From Capronia americana (lineage: Eukaryota > Ascomycota > Eurotiomycetes > Chaetothyriales > Herpotrichiellaceae), in assembly GCA_016110215.1 (NCBI GenBank), contig JADWQD010000009.1, positions 1,614,093-1,678,092 of the forward strand: DNA of 64,000 bases, in the 5' to 3' direction. A program made the translations under genes and the position numbers. Below, in pieces: positions 42,656 to 52,618 of the stretch (its first letter is position 1; every line of letters starts with the position of its first letter). A model generated the notes under the pieces. That model was not told the origin of the DNA and did no database searches. It saw only the letters and a list, made by a program, of their open reading frames with translations.

Positions 42656-44621
42656 CGTCGCTGACGAGACGGAATTCCCAGAGACCATTGGGCCGCTGCC
42701 TGAATTTCTCTCTTTTTCTCTCTCGATTCTTTCACTTGAGGGATCACCTTTCTTTCATTCATTTCGGACCACTTTGGCTTCGGTGGAGGGACCGCTTGGG
42801 GACCCTTTTCTCCTCCTTCGCCTTCTTCTTCCTCTACCCGGTACTTACAGTTGGGACAGCCCCTTTTGTTCTCTGGGGAGACGGCTTGTGGAGATATCGT
42901 TCCCTCCTACACAATCAACTCGGCGTCATTTCGGCGAAGGCCTTGATAGGGGAATAGCATAAAGGGGCGAGCCCTTGGGAGATTGGTGACGGGGTTGAAG
43001 CTTTTGATCTATTCTTGAGGCCGAAGCGGCATCATTACCTTTTATATCAGGGTGTGGTTTATATCTATTTAAGCCTCCGCCCAAGTACAAAATCCCGACC
43101 AATTCGCCGGACTTTCTTGCAACCGCCAATTTCCCCCATCTTGAGTAATTCGGACACCAATGCTCTTTTAGTCTGTAACCTGTGTGATATGAGATGGAAA
43201 GTAGATTCCAGGGACAGGCAGAAGAACACCAAGTCCTCGAGTGCATCATTGGTTTCCATTTGCCCTTTCTGCCGTCCGACGGGACCGGGGTCAAAGTTCG
43301 TCCCTTAATCATGTCGAGCTTCGTATTCCACGAACATCCAACATTTCACTACCGCGTGCCGCTGAGACAGCACTGGAGACTCTGCTTTAAAGGCACACGG
43401 ACAATCCTTCGGAGTTCGGCGCGCACCCGCCCTGCTTTGAGAAGGTGAGCGAGGGTGAGTAGAAAGGTGAGGGAGGGGTGAGTGCAGAGTGAGGCACGAG
43501 CGTCATATTTGAAAGCGGCACGGCCGGTGAGTCGCACGGGAGCTCGGGGCAAATGGACAAAACATAATAAGCATGATCACCACTACAACAGAATCCATGG
43601 GTCCAAAGCGAAAGTGATACTCGCAAGCGACATGGCGATGCGTGCGATGGCACGTCGAGCAGGCGCCAAGCGGGCCAGACAAGAAGAAAGCATTCGCGAC
43701 GTGAGCATTTGCAAGTAGTCTTCCTTCCCTCACGGCGGTCGGATTGGAATATTCACTCACGACTCCTGCGCGACAAGAGGCCCTATTTCAGTGGACGTGC
43801 GGATTTTCAGTCTTGAGAACGTTCTCGATAAGTCCCTTTCCCTTGTCATGCTTGCTATCGTCTGAGCTAACTTCGCCCTGATGGTTCATGCTGGTCCCTC
43901 CCGATACATCTCAGCCGATCGAGTCTTTCCCAAGCCGAATCCGATGGCACCCCGATGTTCGAAAATCTCGCAATTCTACTCACTTGCTGTCTCTCGGGGC
44001 GCTTCCGGGCCGAGTGCTCCGTCGTGCTGTGATGACCTTTGGCGACCACCTCGAGATGTGCTTCCTTCCGCCAATTCGCTTGTTCTTTGGCCTACCTAGC
44101 CCCGCGTGGCCGTTCATCCAGCATCCGCGCCAGGGGGCCATCACTGCACCGCTTCCTCGCATGGCCTTGGGCCTTTCGACGAAGGTGCAGCTTTTGACGC
44201 AATATGTGTTTGAATGCCTTGCTCAGGGGCTTCGTCAGCCACCGCCACGACCAATACCTCAATGCAACCTGCACTGCGCCATACATCCATTTACACCGCT
44301 AGAGGACAAAGAAGGTAGGACATCCCTGAGACCAGCCAATGACTTCACTCAGTTCTATCGGGATTCGGCACCTGTTCCCTGCTCACTTCGACCTTGGGCT
44401 CAAATCCCAGATCCCGGGGGTTGCCCAAGGCCGTGGCTGAGTACTGCACGCCCGAAGGAGCGTCTGGTGCACTGACAGATAGGCCTCGTGCCCTCAAGGG
44501 CTGTGAGGAGTATAAAGCCGTCTTGGACTCTGCTTGAGTCGTGTCCCTCCCGGGCAACAGTCGAAATGGACGCAACTTAGCACAGTCAGCACGGACGAAA
44601 GATTATTGATTCCTTTGCGAC
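42656..44621. other. Intergenic region
   Basis: About 2 kb with no gene I can support. A 195-codon frame (43888-44475, plus) has an ATG but unusual Pro/Arg/Leu-rich composition and no recognisable domain; I would not annotate it without transcripts. The first 350 bases are the CT-rich 3' flank of the secreted-protein gene. Confidence 0.4.
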
Positions 44622-45851
44622 ATGTACACCGACGAAGACGTCTTCCGGGTGCTCGGCATTCAACGCTCTACTACTTGTATTGGCTACGGGCAACGCAAAC
44701 CGACCTGCGGAAATGCCGTAGCGAGGGCGTCTAGGGTCGCTGCCGCCGCCAAACTCAGTGATGTCTTTGAAGATTTGAAGAGCGGAGTACCTATTCACAC
44801 GAACATGATAAGAAAGCTAGAAGACTCGGCTCATTTGCTCCACTGCAAACGATGGCATCAGATTCAGGCCAAGCGTAAAGCCGAGGAATGGTGTGATCTG
44901 TTGACAGCCTACTTCGCAGGACAGAGCGAAAGGAGGAAACCACGACGACAACACGCCGAAACACCAAGAGCATCCACTGCTGGTTCTCGTCGAACTACTG
45001 GTTATCGTGGTGCAGGATTGAGAACCATACCATCTCCCCGGTCTTCCCTTTGGAGTCTCGACGAAGCCCCAGACAAGGACCTGCTTGCAGAGCTGGCCTT
45101 CCGCCTCCGCTCACGGGGTCAGATGTGTGACGCGATCGAAACAATCCTCCACACCCTTCCGGGTGGTAGACGGAGAAGTGTGTACGAACCAGAGGAGGAT
45201 ACATTCGATACTGAAGCTGAGTTTGATTCCGAGTCAGACTATGAGTCTCACTCTGATTCTGACGCGGACGCCGATACCAATGACGAAACTGACGATGGAT
45301 ACGATGATTCTGACACCGAAGGCTCTCTCATATATGATGAGCCTTTGGAGCGACGTCGAAACCCATCTTCAAGCCATCGGCATCGCCCTATGCACCATGA
45401 CCTGGCCCATATATCACAGGAACCCACCAGAAGACAGCAACGTCTACCCGCTCCATCACCAGCTCGCCGCTCCCCTAATTCGGACAGACCATCCTCGAGG
45501 CCGTCGCATTCCTCGTCAAGAAACATCCGTACTCCTTCAATCGCCTCCTCTTCATCTCGAACAGGGACGACTCCCGCTCGCTCCTCCTCTTCCTCATCAA
45601 CCTCGCCAAGCCATACTCGCACACGCACACTCACACGCACTCCATCTTCCTCTTCAACTTCTTCTGCCTCGAATACAAGCGAGTCCGAATGCGGAATCTG
45701 TCTCTCCGAGCTGCCAGGAGGGGATGAGGGCCTATGGCGGTGCACCACCTGCCGCAACGCTACTCACGCAGAGTGCATCGATGCTTGGATCTCCAGCTCT
45801 TCTGAGAATGTCGTCACGTGTATCTATTGCCGCTCTCAGGTTGCGACATGA
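44622..45851 (+). CDS. Acidic C-terminal RING finger protein
   Basis: Single frame of 409 residues from ATG 44622. N-terminus about 18-95 (CIGYGQRKPTCGNAVA, then LEDSAHLLHCKRWHQIQAKRKAEEW) is a Cys/His pattern often found in fungal proteins, including some with T5orf172 domains; it may bind zinc. The middle has an acidic tract (about 190-235) rich in Asp/Glu/Ser, then a long Ser/Thr/Pro/Arg-rich disordered stretch. The RING is at the very C-terminus (about 355-405): ECGICLSEL, RCTTCRNATHAEC, CIYCRSQ. The position suggests an E3 ubiquitin ligase whose RING is presented at the end of a flexible arm; substrates are unknown. No membrane segment is visible. Confidence 0.85.
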   Translation: MYTDEDVFRVLGIQRSTTCIGYGQRKPTCGNAVARASRVAAAAKLSDVFEDLKSGVPIHTNMIRKLEDSAHLLHCKRWHQIQAKRKAEEWCDLLTAYFAGQSERRKPRRQHAETPRASTAGSRRTTGYRGAGLRTIPSPRSSLWSLDEAPDKDLLAELAFRLRSRGQMCDAIETILHTLPGGRRRSVYEPEEDTFDTEAEFDSESDYESHSDSDADADTNDETDDGYDDSDTEGSLIYDEPLERRRNPSSSHRHRPMHHDLAHISQEPTRRQQRLPAPSPARRSPNSDRPSSRPSHSSSRNIRTPSIASSSSRTGTTPARSSSSSSTSPSHTRTRTLTRTPSSSSTSSASNTSESECGICLSELPGGDEGLWRCTTCRNATHAECIDAWISSSSENVVTCIYCRSQVAT

Positions 45852-46461
45852 GGATTTTGCCTCCCCCATGTATGTATTGATAGTGGCTCAAGGCTTGATA
45901 CTTGTGGGGAAAGGACTCACAATGAGAATGATGGATGTGGGCTATCGCGCGGGTTCTGGATGTCTGACGACCGGGTGATGGCATATTCACAGTACTTGGA
46001 TATGGTGTATGGCGTTTGATCTCGACTATTGACGCTTGAGCAGTAGCTTTCCCTCAATGCCAATGTACCAGAAACAGGCTTCCCTTGTAAATACTATGTT
46101 ATCATAATACCGAGGGAACCATCCTCAAGTGAGTCTATAAATTAGGCATTAAACTTAAAGAAAGCACGGGATAGGATATAGAAACACTAAACACTAAACC
46201 GGAATGTAAGACATCGCTGCTCCAAAGAATGAAGAAAGATACTTGATGACCTTGAGCGTCTTCGGTTCGGATCGGCATTGTGCCGAGTCAGCTGCAATGG
46301 ACCATGCTTGGCCGCGACATTACCCTCGTACTCGACAAACGCGATACATAACTCCTCGGTACTGAAAAACTCATTCCACCACAGCAACAAGAGGACAATC
46401 GCACCTGAACGGCATCAGCCGAAGGCACGCGGCTGCTTGAGCTGCGGCGCGAGCGCAAACA
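45852..46461. other. Intergenic region
   Basis: 610 bases, AT-rich around 46080-46200, with a small AAACACT repeat at 46184-46197. No gene seen. Confidence 0.5.
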
Positions 46462-47190
46462 ATGCCAGTTTCAAGCTTGTTGTCTCGAGCCTCTTTTGCG
46501 GCGGCAATCCTGGCCTCGACCATCGGCACATTCATCGGACTTTCACCTCCAAATCCCGACGTGGACCACGAATCATCGGTCGCCGATTCACTCACCTCGC
46601 TAGGCCTGACGAGCGGCGGCCTGTTTGGAAAGCTTGCGATGACCCCTCTGTTCCTGCTCTCCCTACACACGGCAATCCTCGCGCTGTACAACATCCGGGA
46701 CGCACCGGCCTCTCTTCTCCGTCACGGGAGGACCAATGGCCTTAACACGGACCTCTTACGCTGGTCGCCTTCCACAATCATCCCCCTCTCGATGATTCTG
46801 CTGCTGGGAGTCCCGTTGCGGCTGGTCCCCTACGCCACCCTCGGGCCGAACTTCACCTTCTTCCTCAGCTTGCCGGACCGGCTGATCACGACGGGGGTGT
46901 ACGCTTACGTCCAGCATCCCAGCTACGTTGGGCTCGCGGCGCTCGTGCTACCGAATATCATGTTGTTAGGACGAACGGACGGGGTCATATGTTGTTGGAC
47001 TCCGCGCGCACGGTACGACAAGTTGAGAAGCCTGGCAAAATGGGTGCTTGGGCCTGCGGTCCTCTCAATCTTACTCTTCTTCCTTTGGACGAGGGTGAAG
47101 GAGGAGGAAATGCTGCTGGAAAGGGAGTTTGGCAGGGAATGGAGAACATGGCGTGGTCAGACGGCAAGGTTTATTCCTGGGGTGTTTTGA
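46462..47190 (+). CDS. Membrane methyltransferase, ICMT/PEMT-like
   Basis: Single frame, 242 residues, from ATG 46462. The C-terminal half has the isoprenylcysteine carboxyl methyltransferase pattern: RLITTGVYAYVQHPSYVGLAA (the RHPxY-type SAM/substrate motif, here QHPSY) and EEEMLLEREFGREWRTWRGQT with FIPGVF at the end. Hydrophobic segments occur near residues 8-28, 55-80, 95-120, 150-170 and 190-212. True Ste14/ICMT methylates the C-terminal prenyl-Cys of CaaX proteins at the ER. This member has Gln in place of the usual Arg before HP and is probably one of the several fungal ICMT-like paralogues, so its acceptor is uncertain. Confidence 0.82.
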   Translation: MPVSSLLSRASFAAAILASTIGTFIGLSPPNPDVDHESSVADSLTSLGLTSGGLFGKLAMTPLFLLSLHTAILALYNIRDAPASLLRHGRTNGLNTDLLRWSPSTIIPLSMILLLGVPLRLVPYATLGPNFTFFLSLPDRLITTGVYAYVQHPSYVGLAALVLPNIMLLGRTDGVICCWTPRARYDKLRSLAKWVLGPAVLSILLFFLWTRVKEEEMLLEREFGREWRTWRGQTARFIPGVF

Positions 47191-47419
47191 CGGCTGTGTT
47201 ATCCTAAAGGAAGGCTGGCGATCCTGCGCTCGCGAGCAGCTGCGATCATGAAGGGCGTGTTAGAGCATACAGCGCAACGAGTGGGTGGGTTGTGAAGGGC
47301 ATCTAGAGGGAGGCCGTCAGCACGATGCTGTAGCAGTAGAGTACTATATGCGAGAACGACATGGTGGTTTCGCCGAGGGGCGCCGTCCATCAACTCAGTT
47401 CCAACAACGTCCAACAGTA
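47191..47419. other. Intergenic region before the 67-bp array
   Basis: Short non-coding stretch downstream of the methyltransferase gene; the last part may hold a badly decayed extra repeat unit. Confidence 0.4.
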
Positions 47420-47925
47420 GCCAACGACATTGCACTTTGAAGAAAGTGCTACACCCAGCAACCAGTTCTAACTAGTTCTAACTATATCCAACCATATTAG
47501 AGAGTACACTTTCATAAAAGTGCTACACCTAGCAACGTGTTCTAACAGGACCCAGCAGGACCCAACGAGATTACGCTTCGAAGAATATACTATACCCAGC
47601 AATCAACCTAAACAACCCCTAACACTATCTAACGGCATTGCAGTCCGAAGGAAGTGCTATATTCCAACTGGCTTTCTAATAGTAATCAACACGATCCAAC
47701 GGTATTATCGTTTGAAGAAAGTAGTCTTCGACTATCTCGCTTTTCAACACCCTCCACCACTACCTAACAGCATCACACTTTAGTAAAAGTGCTATTTCGC
47801 ATCAGGCTTTCCAACACTCTTCAACATAACCTAACGAGATTACACTTTATCGAGAGTGGTATCTACTATCTAGCTCTCCAACACCATCCACCACTACCCA
47901 GCAGCATAGTTACTTGGTCGCTGTT
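47420..47925. repeat. Diverged tandem array, 67-bp period, hairpin core
   Basis: Eight copies align by the core CACTTT-(3-4 nt)-AAAGTG. Core starts are at 47433, 47507, 47574, 47641, 47709, 47776, 47843 and about 47910: spacings 74, 67, 67, 68, 67, 67, 67. The 74 results from a short insertion before copy 2. Before each core is CYAACGRSATTA; after it GCTAYAYC and a CCAAC/CCACTACC-rich tail. In copies 1, 2 and 6 the core is a perfect or near-perfect inverted repeat. 67 is not a multiple of 3, so the frames that run through it are not coding. Type and origin unknown. Confidence 0.85.
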
Positions 47926-48279
47926 AACGCTTCACTCTGAGTCTCAAGGATTTCAGCTTCATAATTCTAATTCTAATTCTGCGACGAAAAGACAATATAT
48001 AACGTAACTAGACATTAACTCTTAAGGAGTGGCTTCGGGTAGTTCATACTATATCAGTACATTGACCCATCTCATGCATTAATGATGGTACTGTTACCCG
48101 CTATTCAAGTGCCTTGCGGTGCGCGGGCATGCGATTCGTTAATGTCAAGACATCCTCCCATGTTCAATCCCTCCATCAAATGCCGGTGTCATGCAATTTA
48201 TCATTCTCGGGCCCATCTTCAAGATATATCAGATGTCATGTGTGATATATGATATATGCCTTGGGAGGACCGGAGCCGC
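47926..48279. other. AT-rich 3' flank of the W-x-D-W repeat gene
   Basis: About 350 bases with no gene seen. ATATATC/GATATAT motifs cluster at 48225-48256, close to the stop codon of the minus-strand gene, and may serve 3'-end formation. Confidence 0.45.
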
Positions 48280-49692
48280 TTAATGGTTCCAGTCGTTCCA
48301 GCCTGCGCTCTGGGTTTGGCTGGGCGCCAGACTCTTGCTAGACCAGGACCAGTCACCCCAGGCGCCGGTACCGGTGGGGTAAGCGCTGGTCACGGTCGTG
48401 GTCTGGGTCTGAGTCTCGGTGACATAGATGGTGGTGGCAGGGAGTGTCACGGTGGAAGCGGGCAGTGTCTTGGTGATGGTGCTGGCAGGCTGAGTCACAT
48501 AGACAGTGCTGGCGGACGGGGTCACGTACACGGTGCTGGCGGGCAGTGTGTAGGTGCTTGTAGTCGTGACAGGGGTGCAAGTGCTCGACGAGGTCCAATC
48601 ATGCCAGTCACTCCAGCCTTGAGAAGGAGCGGGAGCAGGAGCCGATGGATGCCAGTCATTCCAGCTCTGGGAAGGAGCAGGAGCGGGAGCCGATGAATGC
48701 CAGTCATTCCAGCTCTGAGATGGAGCAGGAGTAGGTGTGGAGTAGGTCGTAGAGCTGGTCCAGTCAACCCATTTGCTGGTTGTGCTGGAGCTGCTGGACG
48801 ACCAGTCATGCCATCCAGTTGTGGAAGACGTGTATGGAGTGGTGGTTGAGCTGCTGCTCCAGTCATTCCATCCAGTCGTGGATGACGTGTATGGAGTGGT
48901 GGTGGAGCTGCTGGTCCAGTCATGCCATCCAGTTGAGGAAGAAGTGTATGGGGTAGTGGTGGAGCTGGAGGTCCAATCCTGCCACTTGCTGGTGGTTGTT
49001 GAGGTCGTATATGGAGTGGTCGTGGAGCTTGAAGTCCAGTCACCCCAGCTCTTTGTCGAAGAGGTATAGGGAGTAGTGGTTGAGCTGCTGGTCCAATCCT
49101 GCCACTTGCTGGTGGTTGTTGAGGTGGTATACGGAGTCGTAGTGGAGCTTGAAGTCCAGTCACCCCAGCTCTTCGTCGAAGAGGTCGTATAAGGAGTAGT
49201 GGTTGAGCTCGAAGTCCAATCACCCCAGCTACTGGTGGAGGAGGTATACGGAGTGGTGGTTGAGCTCGAAGTCCAATCACCCCAGCTCTTCGTCGACTCT
49301 GTAGTTGAAGAGGTATACGGAGTAGTAGTTGAGCTTGAAGTCCAATCACCCCAGCTGCTGGTCGAAGAGGTATACGGAGTGGTGGTTGAGCTTGAAGTCC
49401 AATCTCCCCAGGTTGTAGTTGAGCTGGTGGTTGAGGGTGTGTATGGAGTTGTTGACGAGGAAGAACCCCAGTCACCCCATGTCTGACTAACAGAGGTCGT
49501 GCTCACTGCAGGAGACGACCAAGTAGTGGTGGAGCTAGGAGTATATGCTATCGTTGTACTGGGCGTGGTATACGCAGAAGAGCTCCCCCAGTCACCCCAT
49601 GTGTTGGCACTGGCACTCTCTCCCCTCGGCAGCACAGCAGAGAGAGCTGGTGCCAGCAAAGAAAATAAAACGACGGACTTGGAAGAAGTCAT
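48280..49692 (-). CDS. Secreted W-x-D-W repeat protein
   Basis: 470 residues from ATG 49692, chosen because MTSSKSVVLFSLLAPALSA is a clear signal peptide; an earlier open stretch lacks support. Cleavage is likely after ALSA, with a possible Kex2-like PR site soon after. The mature protein is built of repeats: 19 copies of W-x-D-W (x = G, Q, H, N, V or S), most in units of 19-23 residues of the form SWGDWTSSSTTTPYTSST. Later units shorten and become Ala/Pro/Gln-rich (SWNDWHSSAPAPAPSQ). A Val/Tyr/Thr-rich stretch (ASTVYVTPSASTVYVT, ITKTLPASTVTLPATT) precedes the last two W-x-D-W motifs. Only one Cys is present, and there is no GPI signal. Probably a cell-wall or extracellular, heavily O-glycosylated protein. 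I do not recognise the family. Confidence 0.8.
   Translation of the reverse strand: MTSSKSVVLFSLLAPALSAVLPRGESASANTWGDWGSSSAYTTPSTTIAYTPSSTTTWSSPAVSTTSVSQTWGDWGSSSSTTPYTPSTTSSTTTWGDWTSSSTTTPYTSSTSSWGDWTSSSTTTPYTSSTTESTKSWGDWTSSSTTTPYTSSTSSWGDWTSSSTTTPYTTSSTKSWGDWTSSSTTTPYTTSTTTSKWQDWTSSSTTTPYTSSTKSWGDWTSSSTTTPYTTSTTTSKWQDWTSSSTTTPYTSSSTGWHDWTSSSTTTPYTSSTTGWNDWSSSSTTTPYTSSTTGWHDWSSSSSSTTSKWVDWTSSTTYSTPTPAPSQSWNDWHSSAPAPAPSQSWNDWHPSAPAPAPSQGWSDWHDWTSSSTCTPVTTTSTYTLPASTVYVTPSASTVYVTQPASTITKTLPASTVTLPATTIYVTETQTQTTTVTSAYPTGTGAWGDWSWSSKSLAPSQTQSAGWNDWNH
48740..49460 (-). repeat. Coding tandem repeats (57-69 bp units)
   Basis: Units of 57-69 bp encoding W-x-D-W-T/S-SSSTTTPYT are repeated about 12 times with few substitutions, indicating recent expansion. 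Confidence 0.85.
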
Positions 49693-51491
49693 GTTGAGCG
49701 AGTGTAGAACGAATGTCAGTATGTGAAAAAACAAAAGCGAATGACTGTATGTTTGTTGAGATGAACAAATGGCAATGTCTCGGGCACGGGAGGGTGTTCC
49801 TCTTATACCATGCCACTCACCTTCCAACCATATCGAGGTGGATTGACTATTCCATCATCATCTGGAACCTGCCATGGCGCAGCACACGCAGTTGGAAAAA
49901 CTAATCCGGCTGAACAGTGCTTCGCCGGGACAGATCAGATGGCTTCCGCTCCACTAGGTGGAGTACGAACGTATACTGGGTACTGGGTAGGTTTTTGCTT
50001 ACCATCACAAAAGAGAGGGGCGAATAGAAATCCGCCAAAGTACCTCAGGCCAGCAACCAGTTTTGTACACATGTATACGAACCCGGCCACCGCTGGGTCA
50101 GTTCTCGGTCCGGTGGTTGAGGCGAAGTCCCAGCAGTTGCGAATTCGGTCTGACAGCTGCTCCCCACGTGGCAAGGCACCGTTGCAACATCGGTGGCTCC
50201 GCAGTTTAGTTTGTCCCCAGTAAGTCTGACTACAACACTCTTATGAGTCTGCTGCCTGCACTGTAGAGGTAGTATCATGTGCCTCATGGGATTCTGCAGG
50301 ATTGCAGATGTCTCAGAGAGGGAGGGTGGTGGTGTTGACGGTCTTCCAGTGAAAATCGTGCCTGGCTCTGTAGCGCACCCCGGCTCACGATGCCGAGAAA
50401 TCCGGGTCTGTACTGGGATTCGACGTCACAGTAAGCGTGGCCGCACTGGAACTGGGTACGAGGGACTTCGGCACAGCAGACTCTGTTCCTTGCATGGTAA
50501 GTGGCAGGTGAGGTCCAAAGTGCATGGTGGGTGAGGGTGGCAGATTTCGGAGAATTTCTTGCGTGCGAAGACGCAGCCGATTCTAAGACACGTCGGTGGC
50601 GGGCAGGGCTGATCCAATGCCATGGGTTTGGGCGGCGTGGATTTGGGCCACAACGCTGCTAAAATTATCAGCTGTGTGGCGAGCATATGGGGAGATGTGC
50701 AGCAGCTACCGAAAATGGGAGATTCCGAGTACCCGAATTGTGCGTGCAGCTCCAGCAGCTTCGACCTTTTGCAGCTCACCAATGCCGTACGAGTACACAG
50801 TGGTTCTTCGATGCTTACGGCGCGGAGCATCCTTTTTTTTTTTTGCGGAACTCTCAAAAGAAGCATAATTCCCACGAGCAACGTCGAGTCCACTCACACA
50901 CTGCGTGGTCGGTGCAAGGCACCAAGGACAGTAGGAAGGATCAGCGGCTTATGCAGATGTGCTGGCAAATGGGATGAGGTTGCTGGAGGTAGCTATTGAG
51001 ACAATTCCCTCATGGTCGAAGCCTGAGGTCCATTTCAGTTTGGTGTGATCGATCCTTCAACCTCTCACAAAATGCTACTATCTCCATATGGTCCACAGTA
51101 GCCCCTCATCTTCAGGCAAACACGGCAAAACACTTTGCGTCGACTGTGGATTTAACACATCCCGCTTTCACCCTACCCAGTTGTCGATACCGAGTATTAG
51201 GACAAGCGAGTACGCTTCACTTCAGTATTGGAGCAGCTGTGCGACATGCAGAGGGCTCACCCCATCTCTTCCGGTCTCTAGGACGCTGATGCAAAGCTGA
51301 GTGAATGAGCTCAGCGCATCCACACGGCTCGGGCACACAGTAGTGTCAGAATTTCTGTCCAAAATTACGGATCACGGTTCTGCGGTCCAAAGTGCATCCA
51401 TCATATGGATCTGGTCGAATCAGAATCGCAAAATCCTGAGTCTTGGGAGGCGAAGACTACATCGCTGAGACACACTTGAAGCCTTGCGAAA
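49693..51491. other. Intergenic region between W-x-D-W gene and MED22
   Basis: 1.8 kb between outward-facing starts. No gene I can support. A 12-T run lies at 50833-50844. The first 150 bases hold the W-x-D-W gene's promoter. Confidence 0.45.
49801..49810 (-). promoter_or_regulatory. TATA-box-like element of the W-x-D-W gene
   Basis: GGTATAAGA on the minus strand lies about 110 bases before the start codon at 49692. Confidence 0.35.
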
Positions 51492-52058
51492 ATGGCATCA
51501 AACCCGACAAGAGAGGCTACCTCGGACGGCGTGCCCACAGCCAAGTTTTTACAAGGTATGCTCCATCAGTTTTCTTCCCAGCGGACACCAGGCCACGTCA
51601 TTCTCTGCCTCTTGAAGTCTGGTGCCTGTCTTGTATTATTGCCTGCTGACGTATGTGCAGCCCGGGTCACGGCTCTTTCAACTACTCTCATAAAACGGCT
51701 GGAGAACATCTTCGCTGTTGCCCTGGATGACACGGCGGCTCAGACAACCGGTGGTAATGCGCCAGCCCCTCCGTCATTGACGGAGACGTCTGTTCAACAA
51801 TTCCAACTCGACGTGGAATCGACAGCAGTCATTCGTGCAGCCGAGGAAATCATGATGTTGACAAGGACCATGAAGGAGATTTGGCTCTTTGGCGGCTTGG
51901 ATACGCTGGCGGCCGATCACGAAGGAAAGGATGTGAACGGGCAAGACGGAGCAGCCCAGAGGAAGATGGAGGAGGATGTCAGGATCGTAGAGGAAGGATT
52001 CAGGAAATTCCTCGAGAAGTACGAAACGACACTTGGTCTTGATGGCGGCAAGGAGTGA
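51492..52058 (+). CDS. MED22: Mediator subunit 22 (Med22/Srb6)
   Basis: Two exons, 51492-51555 and 51661-52058; 462 nt, 153 residues. The intron (51556-51660, 105 nt) begins GTATGC and ends GCTGAC...TGTGCAG, a good branch site and acceptor. It is a multiple of 3 with no stop, so an unspliced reading would give a false 188-residue protein. Spliced, FLQARVTALSTTLIKRLENI matches the Med22 N-terminal helix and FQLDVESTAVIRAAEEIMML plus TRTMKEIWLFGGLDTL match the most conserved part. A C-terminal helix (EDVRIVEEGFRKFLEKYE) follows. Med22 is a small all-helical subunit of the Mediator head module, bridging transcription factors and RNA polymerase II in the nucleus. Confidence 0.82.
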   Translation: MASNPTREATSDGVPTAKFLQGMLHQFSSQRTPGHVILCLLKSGACLVLLPADVCAARVTALSTTLIKRLENIFAVALDDTAAQTTGGNAPAPPSLTETSVQQFQLDVESTAVIRAAEEIMMLTRTMKEIWLFGGLDTLAADHEGKDVNGQDGAAQRKMEEDVRIVEEGFRKFLEKYETTLGLDGGKE

Positions 52059-52618
52059 GACAGACACCCTGCTGAGCCTTGATGAAAAAACCCCTCCAGT
52101 TGAGACAATGGTAACTTCAATACCTCTCGTGAGTGATAAATGAATATCACCTGACATTCCTCGACTCGGCCTCATTTTCCGGAGTCTAATTACCCCGCCA
52201 TGCCGCTTGATGTAACGCGCCCAGGGGTAAATGTCGCGTCCCGAGCTTCTGATGCAGGTGTTTTTGGGCCTAGAACTTCTAGACCGACGCGAAGGCGATA
52301 CTCTTGTGACTTAGGTACATGATTGACAACGCATCTCTTCAGCCGCGCCGCACTTCTCCCCCCAAGAGAAGCGATAAATAATTTACCCGGCAGCAGCAAC
52401 TATGTCGCCGCGGTCTCTTGATTCAACCTGGCCGAAATATTGAGTCTGTCGCGCAACGATCGAGAGAGGAAGTGCGACGAAGACATCGACGACGCGTGAC
52501 ACCGGAAGAGATCGACATCGCACAATTAAATGATCAATCTATTGGCGTAGACACTCGACCTTGGCAACGAGACTATCTGGTATCAAGACATCCAACGACA
52601 CGCAGCCACAACAAAGCA
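52059..52618. other. Upstream region of the DHFR gene
   Basis: 560 bases. The DHFR frame stays open back to 52418 but without ATG. An ATG at 52402 opens an out-of-frame 13-codon reading that stops at 52443 and could be an upstream ORF or an unspliced leader. Confidence 0.45.

Noticed and set aside
43888..44475. A 195-codon plus-strand frame with ATG
   Set aside because: Pro/Arg/Leu/Cys-rich composition, no recognisable domain, and no splice partners; could be real but I cannot support it.
47420..47925. CRISPR-like array
   Set aside because: Fungal nuclear DNA; no short identical repeats separated by unique spacers, and no cas genes.
47520..48007. Two frames of 72-87 codons inside the 67-bp array
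   Set aside because: The repeat period is not a multiple of three, so the reading cannot be maintained between copies.
48522..49475. A 317-codon alternative minus-strand frame through the W-x-D-W repeats
   Set aside because: Frame shadow of the repeats; it lacks a signal peptide, is Pro/Gln/Leu-biased and has no independent support.
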